The notes under the pieces were generated by a model. That model did no database searches and was not told the origin of the DNA. It was given only the letters and a program-made list of their open reading frames with translations. From RHKX01 sp046330415 (GTDB lineage Bacteria; Actinomycetota; Thermoleophilia; Solirubrobacterales; 70-9), in NCBI GenBank assembly GCA_046330415.1, contig JAXLSW010000024.1:16607-80606 (forward strand): a DNA stretch of 64,000 bases. The letters run 5' to 3'. Position 1 is the first letter of the stretch, and every line of letters starts with the position of its first letter. A program made the position numbers and the translations under genes. This document shows, one piece after another, positions 50,762 through 59,804 of the stretch.

Positions 50762-53488
50762 GCCGGTCGCGGATCTGATCGACGAAGGAGCGGGGAAACC
50801 GGGGACGTTCTCGAGATCGTCAACGCCGGCGAGGCCGCGCTCGTCGCGGTAGCGGACCAGCCGCTTGGCCTGCGACTTCGAGAGGCCGGCGCCGACCAGC
50901 TCGTCCACTCCCGCGGAGCTGATGCTGACCGTTCCCTGGGACTCCCAGGGGGTCGTGGATCCTGAGCCGTCGGGCTCCTCTGGAGCTTCGTTCTCAATGG
51001 CGTCCCGAGGCTCCGCCTCCGGCTCGGGCTCGTCCTCGGGTTCGAGCGGCTGCAGCGCCGCCGCCTCCCACTCGGTCGTGTCGGTCGCCGGCGCCACGCG
51101 CGCGGCGGCGGCCTCCGCCTGCTCAGCTGTCTCGTCGACCCGGGCCTCCGTCGCCTCGAAGCGTTCCCGGCGGCGCTGCTGCTCGACCTCGCGCAGCTCG
51201 TCCTCCGCGGTGGCCGCGCGCTCCTGCGCGTCGGCGGCGCGCAGCTCGGTCTCCTCGAGCAGCCGCCGCGCCGTCGCAAGCTCGCTTCGCAGCGTGGCCA
51301 GCTCCGCCTCGGTCTCATCCGCGGAACCCGCGGCCAAGTCGCCCGAGTCTGCCGGGGCGGGCTCCGGCGCGGAAGGAGCCTCGGCGCCCTCGCGCCGCAG
51401 GGCCTTGCTCTGCCCACGCAGCCACGCGGCGGCGGCGAGGCGGGCCTCGTCGGCGGCGGCGGTCGCGGCCTCGTCGGCGGCGCGAGCTCGCTCCTCGGCC
51501 TCCGCCGCCCTGCCCTCGGCTTGCTGCACGGCCTCGGTCCGGGCGGCGCGCTCGGTCTCGAGCTCAGCCTGAGCGGCGCGGAGGTCGGCCTCGGCGTCGG
51601 CGCTCGCCTGCGCGCGGGCGGCCTCGACTCCGCGTTCGATCGCTTCGGTATGGGCGGCCTGCAGGGCCTCTATCTCCTCCGACCTCTGCTGCTCGAGCTC
51701 CTCGCGGACCCGCTGCGCGGCTTCATCGGCGGCGGCCCCGCGCTCCGCGGCGATCCTCCCCTCGACGTCGGCGGTCGCCGCCTCTATCCCGGCGCGGATG
51801 CGCTCCTCGGTCTCCGCGGCCCGGGCTTGTGCATCCTGCTCGGCTCGCTGGGCGGAGTCGAGCGCCTCGTCGAGCTCGGCCTCGCGGTCGCGCACCCGGG
51901 CGTCGGCTTCCTCGGTCGCCGTCGCCCTGGCCTGCTCCAGCTCCAGCGCTACCCGGTCCTCCGCCTGGTCGCGCAGGCGCTGGACCTCACCCTCCAAGCG
52001 GGCCTCGGCGCCGGCGATGCGCTCGGATGCAGCGGCGGCGCGATCTTCGATCGCACTGAGACGCCGATCGGACTCCTCGACGATCTCCACCTTCTCCTTG
52101 CGGGCGGATTCCAGATCCGACTCGCGCTCGGCGAGACGCTCGGCGAAGCGCTCCTCGGCGGCCTTGCGGGCGACCGCGACCTCGGCGCGGATCCGCTCCT
52201 CCGCCTCCCTTTCGACGCGGCCGATGCGTTCCTCGATCGCGGCCTGGGCGGCGGAGCGGGCGCGCTCCTCGAGATCACGCGCCTGCGACTCGGCTCCGCC
52301 GGTGCTCGTCGCCGTCGCCTCGGCGCGCCCTTCGGCGCGGGCGCGCTCGATCGCCTCCTCGGTCTCCTCCGCGACCCGTTGCCTCGCCGTTGCGAGCGCC
52401 GCCGCCTCGGCGGCGGCGATGCGTTCGTCGGCGTCGTCGCGGACGCGCTGCAGCTCATCGCGCAGGTCCCCCGTCCTGCTCTCCATCTCGTCGCGGGAGG
52501 CGGCGCGGGCCGCTTCGGTCGCCTCGTTCCGGGCGGCCTCCGCCGCGCTCGCGCGGCGCTCTGCGTCCTCGAGGCGAGCGAGCGCCTCGCTCAGGGCTGC
52601 GCTCGCCCGGTCTCGCTCGTCGACGGCCTTGGTGAGCAGCTCGGCATCGCTCTCGCCATCGCCGCTGGTTGCGGCGGCCTCGGCCTGCGCCTCCTCGCGA
52701 AGCTGGGCTGCCTGCTCCTGCAGGCGCTTCTCCGACTCCGCTCGCAGCTCGGCCTCGGTCTCGGCGCGCTGCCGCTGAACCTCGGCGTTCACCCGCTCCC
52801 GCGCCTCGGTCCGGAGGTTCGCCACCTGCTTGCGCAGCCATCTCGTCGCCGCCTCGCGCGTCCGCGCCTCGATCTCGTCGCGCTCGCGTGTGAGCTCCTC
52901 CGCGCGCGCCTCGGCGCGCCGCGTCCGCTCCTCGGCCTCGCGCAGGCGATGGTCCATCTCGTCGACCCGGCCGGCCGCCGTCGACTTCGCCTGCTCGAGA
53001 TCCTCCTCGAGGGCGAGTATCTCGTCCATCGCGCGCATCTCGGCCTCCTGGGCGGCCTGATCGGCGGCGATCTTGATCCGCTCGCCGGTGTCCCCCGGGA
53101 CGGGGGGCGGCAGCGGTCGCTGCTCGGTGCCGGGTTCGGCGTTCGCCTCCGCGACCTCCTCCGGTTCCTCCGCCTCCTCGACCTCCTCCGGTTCCTCCGC
53201 CTCCTCCGGCTCCTCGACCTCCTCCGCCTGTTCGGGGGCGCGATCCTGGACGGGTGCCGGCGGGCGCAGCTCGCGCTCGTCGGTGATCATCTGCCAGTCC
53301 TCGGTCTCCGGGTGGAGCGACTCCGCGGGCGCGGGCCAGTCCTCGGTCTCGCCGCCCACCTCGGCGTCGAAGAGGGGCATCGCCTCGGAGTCCGGTTCGT
53401 CCCCAAGCTCTGGGGGCGGGGGTGGGACTGACGTCTCCTCCTCCCCGCGACCGCGGCGGCGGCCGAAGATCCCTCTGCGTCGAGCCAT
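50751..53488 (-). CDS. Giant Ala/Glu/Arg coiled-coil protein with C-terminal helix-hairpin-helix (frameshifted)
   Basis: After a basic start (MARRRGIFGRRRGRG) and acidic Pro/Glu repeats (about 20-135), residues about 140-790 form a continuous coiled coil very rich in Ala, Glu and Arg. The end (about 850-900) is a ComEA-like helix-hairpin-helix: SISSAGVDELVGAGLSKSQAKRLVRYRDERG, DLENVPGFP. As given, the frame then runs antisense through the next gene to 49583, but one extra base in the G-run at 50792-50795 restores SFVDQIRDRLSD and a stop at 50751-50753, so 912 residues. DNA-binding scaffold role is inferred. Confidence 0.8.
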
Positions 53489-53650
53489 CGGGCGGCGGAG
53501 GTTAGTACCCGCGCCCCGATGCTTCGACTGCGGTCACGGGCGCCGGGAGGTCCATGCGCGGAAGAAAGCACCGAATCGCGCTCGGAAAGTCACATCTGCG
53601 CGTTGTTCGGTGACGCGAACGGGCGCACGATCGGGAGGCAAAACGGATCC

Positions 53651-53678
53651 GGCGGCCGCAGGCGCCGCCAGGAAGGAG
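53651..53678 (+). promoter_or_regulatory. 5' UTR stem-loop and strong ribosome site of the pilin gene
   Basis: GGCGGC (53651-53656) can pair with GCCGCC (53664-53669) around a 7-nt loop, and GGAAGGAG follows at 53671-53678, 8 nt before the ATG. A hairpin just upstream of a strong ribosome site is typical of a stable, highly expressed message. The rest of the 198-bp gap shows no other gene. Confidence 0.5.
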
Positions 53679-53686
53679 TTCAGATC

Positions 53687-53944
53687 ATGTACGCGTTCTT
53701 CGGATACGCCCACGCCCGCGGGGCCTGGGCGCTGCGCGGCGCCCGCGACCGCCTCGCCTCGGAGTCGGGCCAGGGGACGGTCGAGTACGTCGGCCTCGTC
53801 CTGCTGGTCGCGGCGCTGATGGGGGGCATGGTGGCCGCCGTCGGCGGACTGGGCAGCCTCTCGGGCATCGGCAAGGAACTCGGCGAGGCGATCACCAAGA
53901 AGATCGTCCAGGCCGTCCAGAAGATCACCTTCGCGTCGTCCTGA
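53687..53944 (+). CDS. Flp/TadE-like prepilin
   Basis: The 85-residue protein has a basic leader, then SGQGTVEYVGLVLLVAALMGG, a class III/Flp-type prepilin signal: cleavage after Gly28 would leave Glu33 at +5 followed by Tyr, then one hydrophobic helix (about 34-54). The C-terminus is amphipathic (EAITKKIVQAVQKITF). It has a near-ideal ribosome site and an efficient terminator, fitting an abundant structural protein. No prepilin peptidase or tad genes are in the window. Confidence 0.78.
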   Translation: MYAFFGYAHARGAWALRGARDRLASESGQGTVEYVGLVLLVAALMGGMVAAVGGLGSLSGIGKELGEAITKKIVQAVQKITFASS

Positions 53945-53959
53945 CGGCGCGCCCGGTGC

Positions 53960-53993
53960 GGGGCCGTCCGCGCAGGCGGACGGCCCCGTTTCT
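53960..53993 (+). terminator. Intrinsic terminator after the pilin gene
   Basis: A perfect 12-bp GC-rich stem GGGGCCGTCCGC/GCGGACGGCCCC with a GCAG loop (53960-53987) is followed by GTTTCT. This is the best intrinsic terminator in the window and isolates the pilin transcript from rph, which starts at 54008. Confidence 0.9.
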
Positions 53994-54007
53994 GGGACAC
54001 TGGCCCG

Positions 54008-54730
54008 ATGGCCCAGCGGAGCTACGAGCGCAGCAGCGCGGAGATGCGCCCGGTGGAGATCGAGCCCGGATTCGTCCGCACCGCCCACGGCTCGGCGCTG
54101 ATCTCGATGGGGGAGACGCGGGTCATCTGCACCGCCTCCATCGCCGACGAGGTTCCTCGCTGGATGCGCGGCCGCGGCCGCGGCTGGGTCACCGCCGAGT
54201 ACGCGATGCTCCCGGCCTCGACGAACGAGCGGAAGCAGCGCGACTCGGTGAAGGGACGCCCCGACGGCCGCTCGACGGAGATCCAGCGCCTGATCGGACG
54301 CTCGCTGCGGGTCGTCACCGACTTCGAGGCGCTCGGTGAGCGCGCCGTCTGGGTCGACTGCGACGTCCTGCAGGCGGACGGAGGCACGCGCTGCGCGTCG
54401 ATCACGGGCGCTTACGTGGCGCTGCATCTGGCGCTGGCCGCGGCGGTCGAGCGGGGTGAGCTCGAGTCCGTGCCGCTCACCGGATCGGTCGCGGCGCTCA
54501 GCGTCGGGATGGTCGACGGCGAGGCGCTCTGCGATCTCGACTACTCCGAGGATTCGCGCGCCGAGGTCGACGCGAACGTCGTCATGACCGGCGATGGCGG
54601 CCTCGTCGAGGTGCAGGCCACCGCCGAGCAGACCCCCCTCTCTCGCGCATCGCTCGATGACCTCCTCGGGCTCGCCGAGGCCGGGATCGCGGAGTTGCGG
54701 CTGGCTCAGGAGCAGGCGACGGGGGCGTGA
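54008..54730 (+). CDS. rph: Ribonuclease PH
   Basis: The 240-residue phosphorolytic exoribonuclease trims tRNA 3' ends. Family blocks include GSALISMGETRVICTAS, GWVTAEYAMLPASTNER, GRSTEIQRLIGRSLR, VDCDVLQADGGTRCASITGA and DLDYSEDSRAEVDANVVMTG. All basic phosphate-binding residues of the RSTEIQRLIGRSLR segment are present. The gene is first of an rph-rdgB-CDF operon with 4-bp overlaps. The rph-rdgB pairing is common in bacteria. Confidence 0.97.
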   Translation: MAQRSYERSSAEMRPVEIEPGFVRTAHGSALISMGETRVICTASIADEVPRWMRGRGRGWVTAEYAMLPASTNERKQRDSVKGRPDGRSTEIQRLIGRSLRVVTDFEALGERAVWVDCDVLQADGGTRCASITGAYVALHLALAAAVERGELESVPLTGSVAALSVGMVDGEALCDLDYSEDSRAEVDANVVMTGDGGLVEVQATAEQTPLSRASLDDLLGLAEAGIAELRLAQEQATGA

Positions 54731-55335
54731 GCGCGGCGCCCGCGCGGCCCGAGCTGGTGCTCGCTACGCGCAACCTCCACAAGCTGAACGAGGTGCGGGA
54801 GATCCTCACCGGATGGGATGTCTCGCCGCTCCCCGACGACGTCGAGCTGCCTCCCGAGGACGGCGAGACCTTCGCCGAGAACGCCGCTGGGAAGGCCCGC
54901 GCAGCTCACGCCGCCACCGGGAAGGCGGTGATCGCCGACGACTCCGGGATCGAGGCGACGGCGCTCGGCGGGCGCCCCGGGGTGCGCTCGGCCCGCTACG
55001 CCGGTCCCGATGCGAGCGACGAGGACAACCTGGAGCTGCTGCTCGCCGAGGTCGGCGCGCACGACGACCGCCGCGTCGCCTACGTCTGCGCGATCGTGCA
55101 CGTCGGCGCCGATGGGGCGGAGACCGTGCGCGAGGCCCGTTGCACCGGCATGCTCGCGGAGCGTCCCAGGGGTGATGGCGGCTTCGGCTACGACCCGGCC
55201 TTCCTGCCCGACGACTTCCCCGGCGGCCGCACGATGGCGGAGCTGACGCCGGCCGAGAAGCACTCGATCTCGCATCGGGGGCGGGCCGTCAGGGCGATCG
55301 CGGAGGCCATCGGTGAGGAGGAGGGCTCACCGTGA
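54727..55335 (+). CDS. rdgB: Non-canonical purine NTP pyrophosphatase (RdgB/HAM1)
   Basis: The 202-residue protein removes ITP, dITP and XTP from the nucleotide pool. Signature segments are LATRNLHKLNEVREIL, FAENAAGKARAA, the catalytic ADDSGIEATALGGRPGVRSARYAG, GGFGYDPAFLPD and KHSISHRGRA. It starts at a GTG overlapping the rph stop (GTGA) and is overlapped by the following transporter gene in the same way. Confidence 0.96.
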   Translation: MSAAPARPELVLATRNLHKLNEVREILTGWDVSPLPDDVELPPEDGETFAENAAGKARAAHAATGKAVIADDSGIEATALGGRPGVRSARYAGPDASDEDNLELLLAEVGAHDDRRVAYVCAIVHVGADGAETVREARCTGMLAERPRGDGGFGYDPAFLPDDFPGGRTMAELTPAEKHSISHRGRAVRAIAEAIGEEEGSP

Positions 55336-56240
55336 CCTCGACGCGCTCAGGGGCGGCGATCGTCTCGGTCGTCTCCAACAGCTTCCTGATCGTCCTCAAG
55401 CTCACGGCGGGCCTGATCACCGGGTCGATCGCGATCCTCACCGAGGCCGTCCACTCAGCCATCGACCTGATCGCCTCCGTGGTTGCGCTCTACTCGATCC
55501 GCAAGGCGGACGAGCCCGCGGACGAGGACCACCCCTACGGGCACGAGAAGGCCGAGAACGTCGCCGCCGGTGCCGAGGCCATGCTGATCCTGCTCGGCGC
55601 CACGATCGTGGTCATCGAGGCGGTGCGGCGGCTCTTCACCGGCTCGGAGGTCAACGCCGTCGGGCTGGGGATCGCGCTGATCGCCGTCTCGATCGTCGTC
55701 AACCTGGTCGTCTCGACGTTCCTCTACCGGCGGGCGCGCACGTTCGACTCGCCCGCCCTCGAGGGAGATGCCGCCCACCTGCACGCGGATGCGCTGACAT
55801 CGATCGCCGTTCTCGTCGGCCTCGTGCTCGTCGAGGTGACCGGGATCAGCGCGTTCGACTCGATCGCCGCCCTCGTTGTCGCCGGCGCGATCGTCGGCAC
55901 CGGCGTGAAGCTCGCGATGCGCTCCGGCCGCGTGCTGATGGACGAAGCGCCTCCCGAGGAGGAGCTCGACCGCATCGAGGAGGCCATCGCCGCCGCGCGG
56001 CCACCGGAGATGGCCGGCTACCACAAGCTGCGCGCTCGCAAGGCCGGGTCGCGCCGGCACATCGACCTGCACGTGCAGTTCCGCTCCGGCACGAGCCTGG
56101 AGGAGGCGCACGAGCTCGCGCACTCGCTCAGGGATGCGATCGCCGCGGAGTTCAACAACGCCGACGTGCTGATCCACGTCGAGCCGGAGGGCTCCTACCG
56201 CCCTCCCGACGCCAGCCAGGGGCCGTTGCGCTCGGGCTGA
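55332..56240 (+). CDS. Cation diffusion facilitator (CDF) family metal efflux protein
   Basis: The 302-residue transporter has six membrane helices and a C-terminal cytoplasmic metal-sensing domain (about 210-290). Metal-site residues are visible in AVHSAIDLIAS (helix 2, HxxxD) and HLHADALTSIAV (helix 5, HxxxD); DHPYGHEKAEN is the conserved loop. CDF proteins exchange zinc, manganese or iron for protons. HxxxD at both sites fits zinc or iron rather than manganese types, but the metal is not certain. GTG start overlaps rdgB. Confidence 0.92.
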   Translation: MTSTRSGAAIVSVVSNSFLIVLKLTAGLITGSIAILTEAVHSAIDLIASVVALYSIRKADEPADEDHPYGHEKAENVAAGAEAMLILLGATIVVIEAVRRLFTGSEVNAVGLGIALIAVSIVVNLVVSTFLYRRARTFDSPALEGDAAHLHADALTSIAVLVGLVLVEVTGISAFDSIAALVVAGAIVGTGVKLAMRSGRVLMDEAPPEEELDRIEEAIAAARPPEMAGYHKLRARKAGSRRHIDLHVQFRSGTSLEEAHELAHSLRDAIAAEFNNADVLIHVEPEGSYRPPDASQGPLRSG

Positions 56241-56264
56241 CCGACTGACCGCGCCGGCGGGCGC

Positions 56265-56405
56265 TCAGGTCAGGTTCACGGCCGCCGCGAGTCCGACCGC
56301 AACGATCGTGATCGCGTAGCCGGTGTAGCCGTTGAGGGCGAAGAGGACCGCGGCGATCGCGCAGACCGCGACGACCGTGATCCATGATGCTCGCGGGACG
56401 TCCAC
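56265..56405 (-). CDS. Small two-helix membrane protein
   Basis: A 46-residue frame starts at GTG 56405 and consists of two hydrophobic segments (about 8-22 and 26-44) separated by NGYTGY. No family is recognised. It is convergent with the CDF gene, 24 bp apart, and divergent from the Roadblock-like gene. Coding potential rests on codon bias and strong hydrophobicity, so it is tentative. Confidence 0.4.
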   Translation of the reverse strand: MDVPRASWITVVAVCAIAAVLFALNGYTGYAITIVAVGLAAAVNLT

Positions 56406-56411
56406 GACCTC

Positions 56412-56447
56412 TATGTTGCAGAAGATGCTGGACGGACGGAAGCCGTG
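56412..56447 (+). promoter_or_regulatory. Leaderless promoter and possible 7-codon leader ORF
   Basis: TATGTT (56412-56417) plus exactly 7 nt is followed by an ATG at 56425 that opens a seven-codon frame, MLDGRKP, whose TGA (56446-56448) overlaps the GTG start of the next gene at 56445. A tiny leaderless ORF could thus deliver ribosomes to the downstream gene by termination-reinitiation. Speculative, but the geometry is exact. Confidence 0.4.
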
Positions 56448-56798
56448 ACCGCCACCGTCGCGGAGCCCACCGCCGAGCGCGCGGTCACGATGCTGGTCGA
56501 GATGAGCGCAGATCTGCGGGCCTGCGCGATCGTCGGCCCGGGTGGGGAGGTGCTCGCGAGCAGCGCCGAGGCCCCCTGGGCGGAGCAGGTCGCCGAGATC
56601 TGGTCTGCGGCCGAGAGCGCGCGCCGGGACCCCGAGCCACCGTCGCAGGTCCATGTCGGGAGCGAGGGCGGGGAGGTCTTCGCCGTGCGTGGCGACGGCG
56701 TCACCGCGATCGCCGTCACCGATCGCTTCACGCTCGAGTCGCTGATGTTCTGCGATCTGCGAGCCGCGCTGCGCGAGCTCTCCGGGGAGGCTTCCTGA
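56445..56798 (+). CDS. Roadblock/LC7-like small protein
   Basis: The 117-residue protein has the alpha-beta pattern of Roadblock/LC7 domains: a first helix (TAERAVTMLVEMSADL), the strand pair ACAIVGPGGEVLASS, a second helix, and VFAVRGDGVTAIAVTDRF. Bacterial members dimerise and often act beside small GTPases, but none is encoded here. It starts at GTG 56445, overlapping a short leader frame, and its stop overlaps the next start (TGATG), so the pair is coupled. Confidence 0.62.
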   Translation: MTATVAEPTAERAVTMLVEMSADLRACAIVGPGGEVLASSAEAPWAEQVAEIWSAAESARRDPEPPSQVHVGSEGGEVFAVRGDGVTAIAVTDRFTLESLMFCDLRAALRELSGEAS

Positions 56799-57013
56799 TG
56801 CAGAAGCCGTACCGGTTCCTGATTGATCGCGTGACCACCTACGCGGAGGAGGGAAGCGCCTTCCTGCGCAGGCGGAAGATCCGCAGCCGGCCATTCGCGC
56901 GCCTCTGGCGCTCCGGTGGCGCGGCCGAGCCGGTGGCGCTCGATTCGCCCTCGGGCGAGCGGCTCGCCGCGGCGGCCGACGCGCTGCTCGCTGCGGCCCC
57001 GCGCAAGCGCTGA
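56798..57013 (+). CDS. Small basic protein of unknown function
   Basis: The 71-residue product (MQKPYRFLIDRVTTYAEEG, then RRRKIRSRPFARLWRSGG) is basic and helical with no recognised domain. Its ATG shares a base with the stop of the Roadblock-like gene (TGATG), indicating translational coupling and perhaps a complex between the two. Confidence 0.55.
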   Translation: MQKPYRFLIDRVTTYAEEGSAFLRRRKIRSRPFARLWRSGGAAEPVALDSPSGERLAAAADALLAAAPRKR

Positions 57014-57074
57014 GCTGCAACATCCGTCCACCGGGGGGGCGCGCCAGAGCGTGCCGGGGTGAGAGGGGTTGCGG

Positions 57075-57314
57075 ATGTCCGCGCCCGAATCTGACAAGCC
57101 CAGAGATGCCGATGACGACGAGGCCGCCGCGCGCCTGCGCGCCGCGCTCGCCGTCGACGCGGATCTCGCCGAGGAGCTCGAGATGATCACGCCGATGCTC
57201 GATCCCCGCGCCCGGGCGAGGTTCGAATCCGCGCTCACCGAGGAGCTCGGCCGTCACGAGCGCCCCGCCGCCGCGGTGCTCGCCGCACTCGAGCACGCCG
57301 CCCGCGGCGGCTGA
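57075..57314 (+). CDS. Small acidic helical protein of unknown function
   Basis: The 79-residue protein is acidic at the N-terminus (MSAPESDKPRDADDDEAAARL) and helical elsewhere (DADLAEELEMITPMLDPRARARFESALTEELG). AGAGGGG lies a few bases upstream of ATG 57075; an in-frame TTG at 57069 is possible. It follows the Roadblock-like pair by 61 bp and may belong to the same transcript. Confidence 0.5.
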   Translation: MSAPESDKPRDADDDEAAARLRAALAVDADLAEELEMITPMLDPRARARFESALTEELGRHERPAAAVLAALEHAARGG

Positions 57315-57411
57315 GCCGCCTGACTCGGTCTGGGGGGGCGCGCGGGCGGGCGCCGGGCTTGTTGGGAGTGCGGCGCGCCCGCCGCCCAGCCCCGACCCGG
57401 AGCCGAACCAC

Positions 57412-59307
57412 ATGCATACCTCCACGCCCAACCGCCGTCGCCTCCATCTCCTCCTGGCCGTCGCCGCCGTCGCTCTCGCCGCGCTGCTGCTCGCGCCGAG
57501 TGCGAGGGCGGGCCGCTACACCGTCGCGCAGTGCGACCGCAGCAATCGCGCCTATCCCGACGCGCTGTTCGAGCGGCGCTTCGGCGGCGACTACGCGTTC
57601 GCCTTCCGCTGCGAGGAGGACGAGGACGCGAGCTCGCTGCAGATCCACGCGCTCACCGGCGCGCCCGACGATCGCTGGGGCCGCTTCTCCTGGGCGGCGC
57701 CCGCGGGGAGCAGGATCGTCGCGGTCAGCGCCGAGGCGCGGTTGCGGAGCGACGCCGGCAACCAGGCGCGACTCTCCTTTCTCGACGGCGCCGGCAACGA
57801 GGTCGGGCGGATCGCCACCGGCAGCGACTCCGCGGGTGGATTCGAGACCTATTCCCGCTCGCTCACCGACGGTGGCCGAGAGCGCTTCGCCGCCTCGCTC
57901 GGCTGCGTCCAGCGAGATGGCTGTCGCTACACGGATCAGGCCCGGACGTGGGTCAGGTCGGTGCGCCTGACGATCGAGGACAAGGTGCCGCCCCAGCTCA
58001 CCTGGTCCGGTTCGATCCTCGGCGGCGGCTGGAAGCGCGGCGAGGTCAGCTTCCAGGGAGGAGCGGGCGACACCGGCTCGGGCGTGGCCGGCCTCTACGC
58101 CGAGGTCAACGGCGTCCCGGTTTCGCCGAGCCAGCCGTCGGCCTGCGCATCGATCCCGGGAACCGGGTACGTCTCCCGCGTTCAGCCGTGCCCGCTGCTG
58201 GCGGCCGGAGGGGGGGACCTCGACACCGCGGCGTCGCCTTTCGTCAACGGCGAGAACCGGCTGACGCTGTGCGCGATCGACTATGGATCCAACCCCGCCA
58301 CCGGTTGCGCGGCCACCACCGTCCACGTCGACAACGCCCAGCCGGAGGTCGCCTTCGGCGCGCAGGATCCCGAGGACCCAGAGGTGATCTCCGCGCCGGT
58401 CTCCGATCAGCATTCCGGGGTCGGCGGAGGGCTCATCTCCTACCGCCCGCTCGACGGCGGCGCGTGGCGTGACCTCCCGACCGAGCTCGTCGACGGGCAC
58501 CTGCAGGCGCGCGTCGACTCCGGCTCCGAGCCGGCCGGCCGCTACCAGTTCCGCGCCGTCGTCGCCGACAACGCCGGCAACTTCGCGATGAGCACCGCGC
58601 GAGCGGATGGCTCGCAGATGGTGCTGAGCTTCCCGCTTCGCACCGCGACCAACCTCGAAGCGTCAATCGGGGGCGACGCGACGGCGCGCCTGCGCTATGG
58701 CGAGCGCGCCCGTCTGGAGGCGACGCTCCGCGACGCGGAGGGCGCCCCCGTAGCCGGCCAGCCGGTCGAGGTCGTGGAGACATACGCCGCCGGTTCCTCT
58801 TTGGCCCCCGCCGGCCGCACCGTCACGACGGATTCGCGTGGGCGCATCGACATCCAGCTCCCCGCGGGCCCGTCTCGCGACGTCGGCGTCACCTACGCCG
58901 GCTCGCGCCGCTACCTGGCGGCCGCGCCTGCCCGGGTCGGTGCCACTGTCGAGGGCTACGCGCGGCTGGGAGCAGTCCCGCGTCAAGTGACGGCCGGGCG
59001 CAAGGTCCTGTTCCGTGGCTCGGTCGGGACGCTCGGGGCGGTTCTCGGTCGGGGCAAGCTCGTCGAGCTGCAGGTCAAGGGAGGTGGGATCCGCCGCTTC
59101 CGCACGATCCGGCAGGCGTTCCGCACCGACCCCCGTGGGCGCTGGAGCCTCCGTTACGGGTTCGATCGCTTCTACAAGCGGCCGACCAGGTTCCGCTTCC
59201 GGCTCAAGGTCTCGCGAGAGAGCGGCTGGCCGTACCTGGCGCCGTCGGTCTCGCGTTCGCGGACGCTGCAGGTGGTGCCACGCAAGGAGCGCAAGGGGGG
59301 TCGCTGA
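57412..59307 (+). CDS. Secreted multidomain Ig-like protein
   Basis: The 631-residue protein has a signal peptide ending SARA, an N-terminal beta domain with four cysteines (about 34-185), then Ig-like or cadherin-like repeats: KVPPQLTWSG to about 310, a middle repeat to about 410, and a C-terminal big-1/invasin-like repeat (TNLEASIGGDATARLRYGERARLEATLRDAEGAPVAGQPVEVVE) with a basic tail KERKGGR. It is likely an envelope-exposed or secreted structural/adhesive protein. Homologues are large exported proteins of actinomycetes; exact role unknown. Confidence 0.7.
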   Translation: MHTSTPNRRRLHLLLAVAAVALAALLLAPSARAGRYTVAQCDRSNRAYPDALFERRFGGDYAFAFRCEEDEDASSLQIHALTGAPDDRWGRFSWAAPAGSRIVAVSAEARLRSDAGNQARLSFLDGAGNEVGRIATGSDSAGGFETYSRSLTDGGRERFAASLGCVQRDGCRYTDQARTWVRSVRLTIEDKVPPQLTWSGSILGGGWKRGEVSFQGGAGDTGSGVAGLYAEVNGVPVSPSQPSACASIPGTGYVSRVQPCPLLAAGGGDLDTAASPFVNGENRLTLCAIDYGSNPATGCAATTVHVDNAQPEVAFGAQDPEDPEVISAPVSDQHSGVGGGLISYRPLDGGAWRDLPTELVDGHLQARVDSGSEPAGRYQFRAVVADNAGNFAMSTARADGSQMVLSFPLRTATNLEASIGGDATARLRYGERARLEATLRDAEGAPVAGQPVEVVETYAAGSSLAPAGRTVTTDSRGRIDIQLPAGPSRDVGVTYAGSRRYLAAAPARVGATVEGYARLGAVPRQVTAGRKVLFRGSVGTLGAVLGRGKLVELQVKGGGIRRFRTIRQAFRTDPRGRWSLRYGFDRFYKRPTRFRFRLKVSRESGWPYLAPSVSRSRTLQVVPRKERKGGR

Positions 59308-59327
59308 GCCGGCCCCGGCTCGACCGC

Positions 59328-59804
59328 TCAGACCTGGTAGCGCCCGATATCGGCCTGGAGGCGCTCGGCGGCCTCCCGGTCGATCTCGGGCGCCGGCGAC
59401 TCCCCTTCGGCCTCGGCGGCCTCGGCCCCGGCGCGGCGCCACCGCATCGCCGCCAGGCCGATCAGGATCAGCGCGACGAGCATCCCGAGCCCGGGCAGGA
59501 TCCAGGCGGTCAGGTCGAAGCCCTTGCCGTCGGGCACGGCGAGGACGGCGGGGCCGTACTCGTCGACGAGCGCGTCCTTGATCTCCTCCTTCGTCTTGCC
59601 CTGCGCGATCAGGTCGTTGATGAAGGCGCGCTCGCGCTCGGCCTGCGGCGAGTCCGAGAGCTGCAGGGCGGTGCCGCAGATCGTGCACATCACCTCGTCC
59701 TCGATGTCGGGCAGGCTCGCCTGCGGCTCCGGGTTCGCCTGCGCGAAGGCCGCCGCCGGAAGCAGCAGCGCCAGCGTCGCGACGATGGCCAGCAGTCTGC
59801 TCAT
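59328..59804 (-). CDS. ccmH: Cytochrome c maturation protein CcmH
   Basis: The 158-residue protein has a signal peptide, the redox pair Cys40-x2-Cys43 in EVMCTICGTALQLSDSPQA, the helix ERAFINDLIAQGKTKEEIKDALVDEYG and one C-terminal membrane helix (about 102-122), matching CcmH/CycL. It keeps apocytochrome cysteines reduced for heme ligation. It overlaps the DsbE-like gene by 4 bp. CcmE and CcmF lie 2.3 kb away on the opposite strand. Confidence 0.93.
   Translation of the reverse strand: MSRLLAIVATLALLLPAAAFAQANPEPQASLPDIEDEVMCTICGTALQLSDSPQAERERAFINDLIAQGKTKEEIKDALVDEYGPAVLAVPDGKGFDLTAWILPGLGMLVALILIGLAAMRWRRAGAEAAEAEGESPAPEIDREAAERLQADIGRYQV

Noticed and set aside
53094..53250. Tandem Glu/Pro codon repeats as a possible CRISPR or satellite array
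   Set aside because: The units are imperfect, in frame, and encode the acidic low-complexity region of the coiled-coil protein.
51521..53431. 636-codon plus-strand open frame opposite the coiled-coil gene
   Set aside because: It is the mirror of a highly repetitive Ala/Glu/Arg gene in GC-rich DNA; no start signal, and the translated Leu/Gly/Arg sequence has no domain.
53945..54007. Possible small RNA after the pilin gene
   Set aside because: The hairpin with a following T-rich stretch is fully explained as the pilin terminator; no separate promoter is visible.
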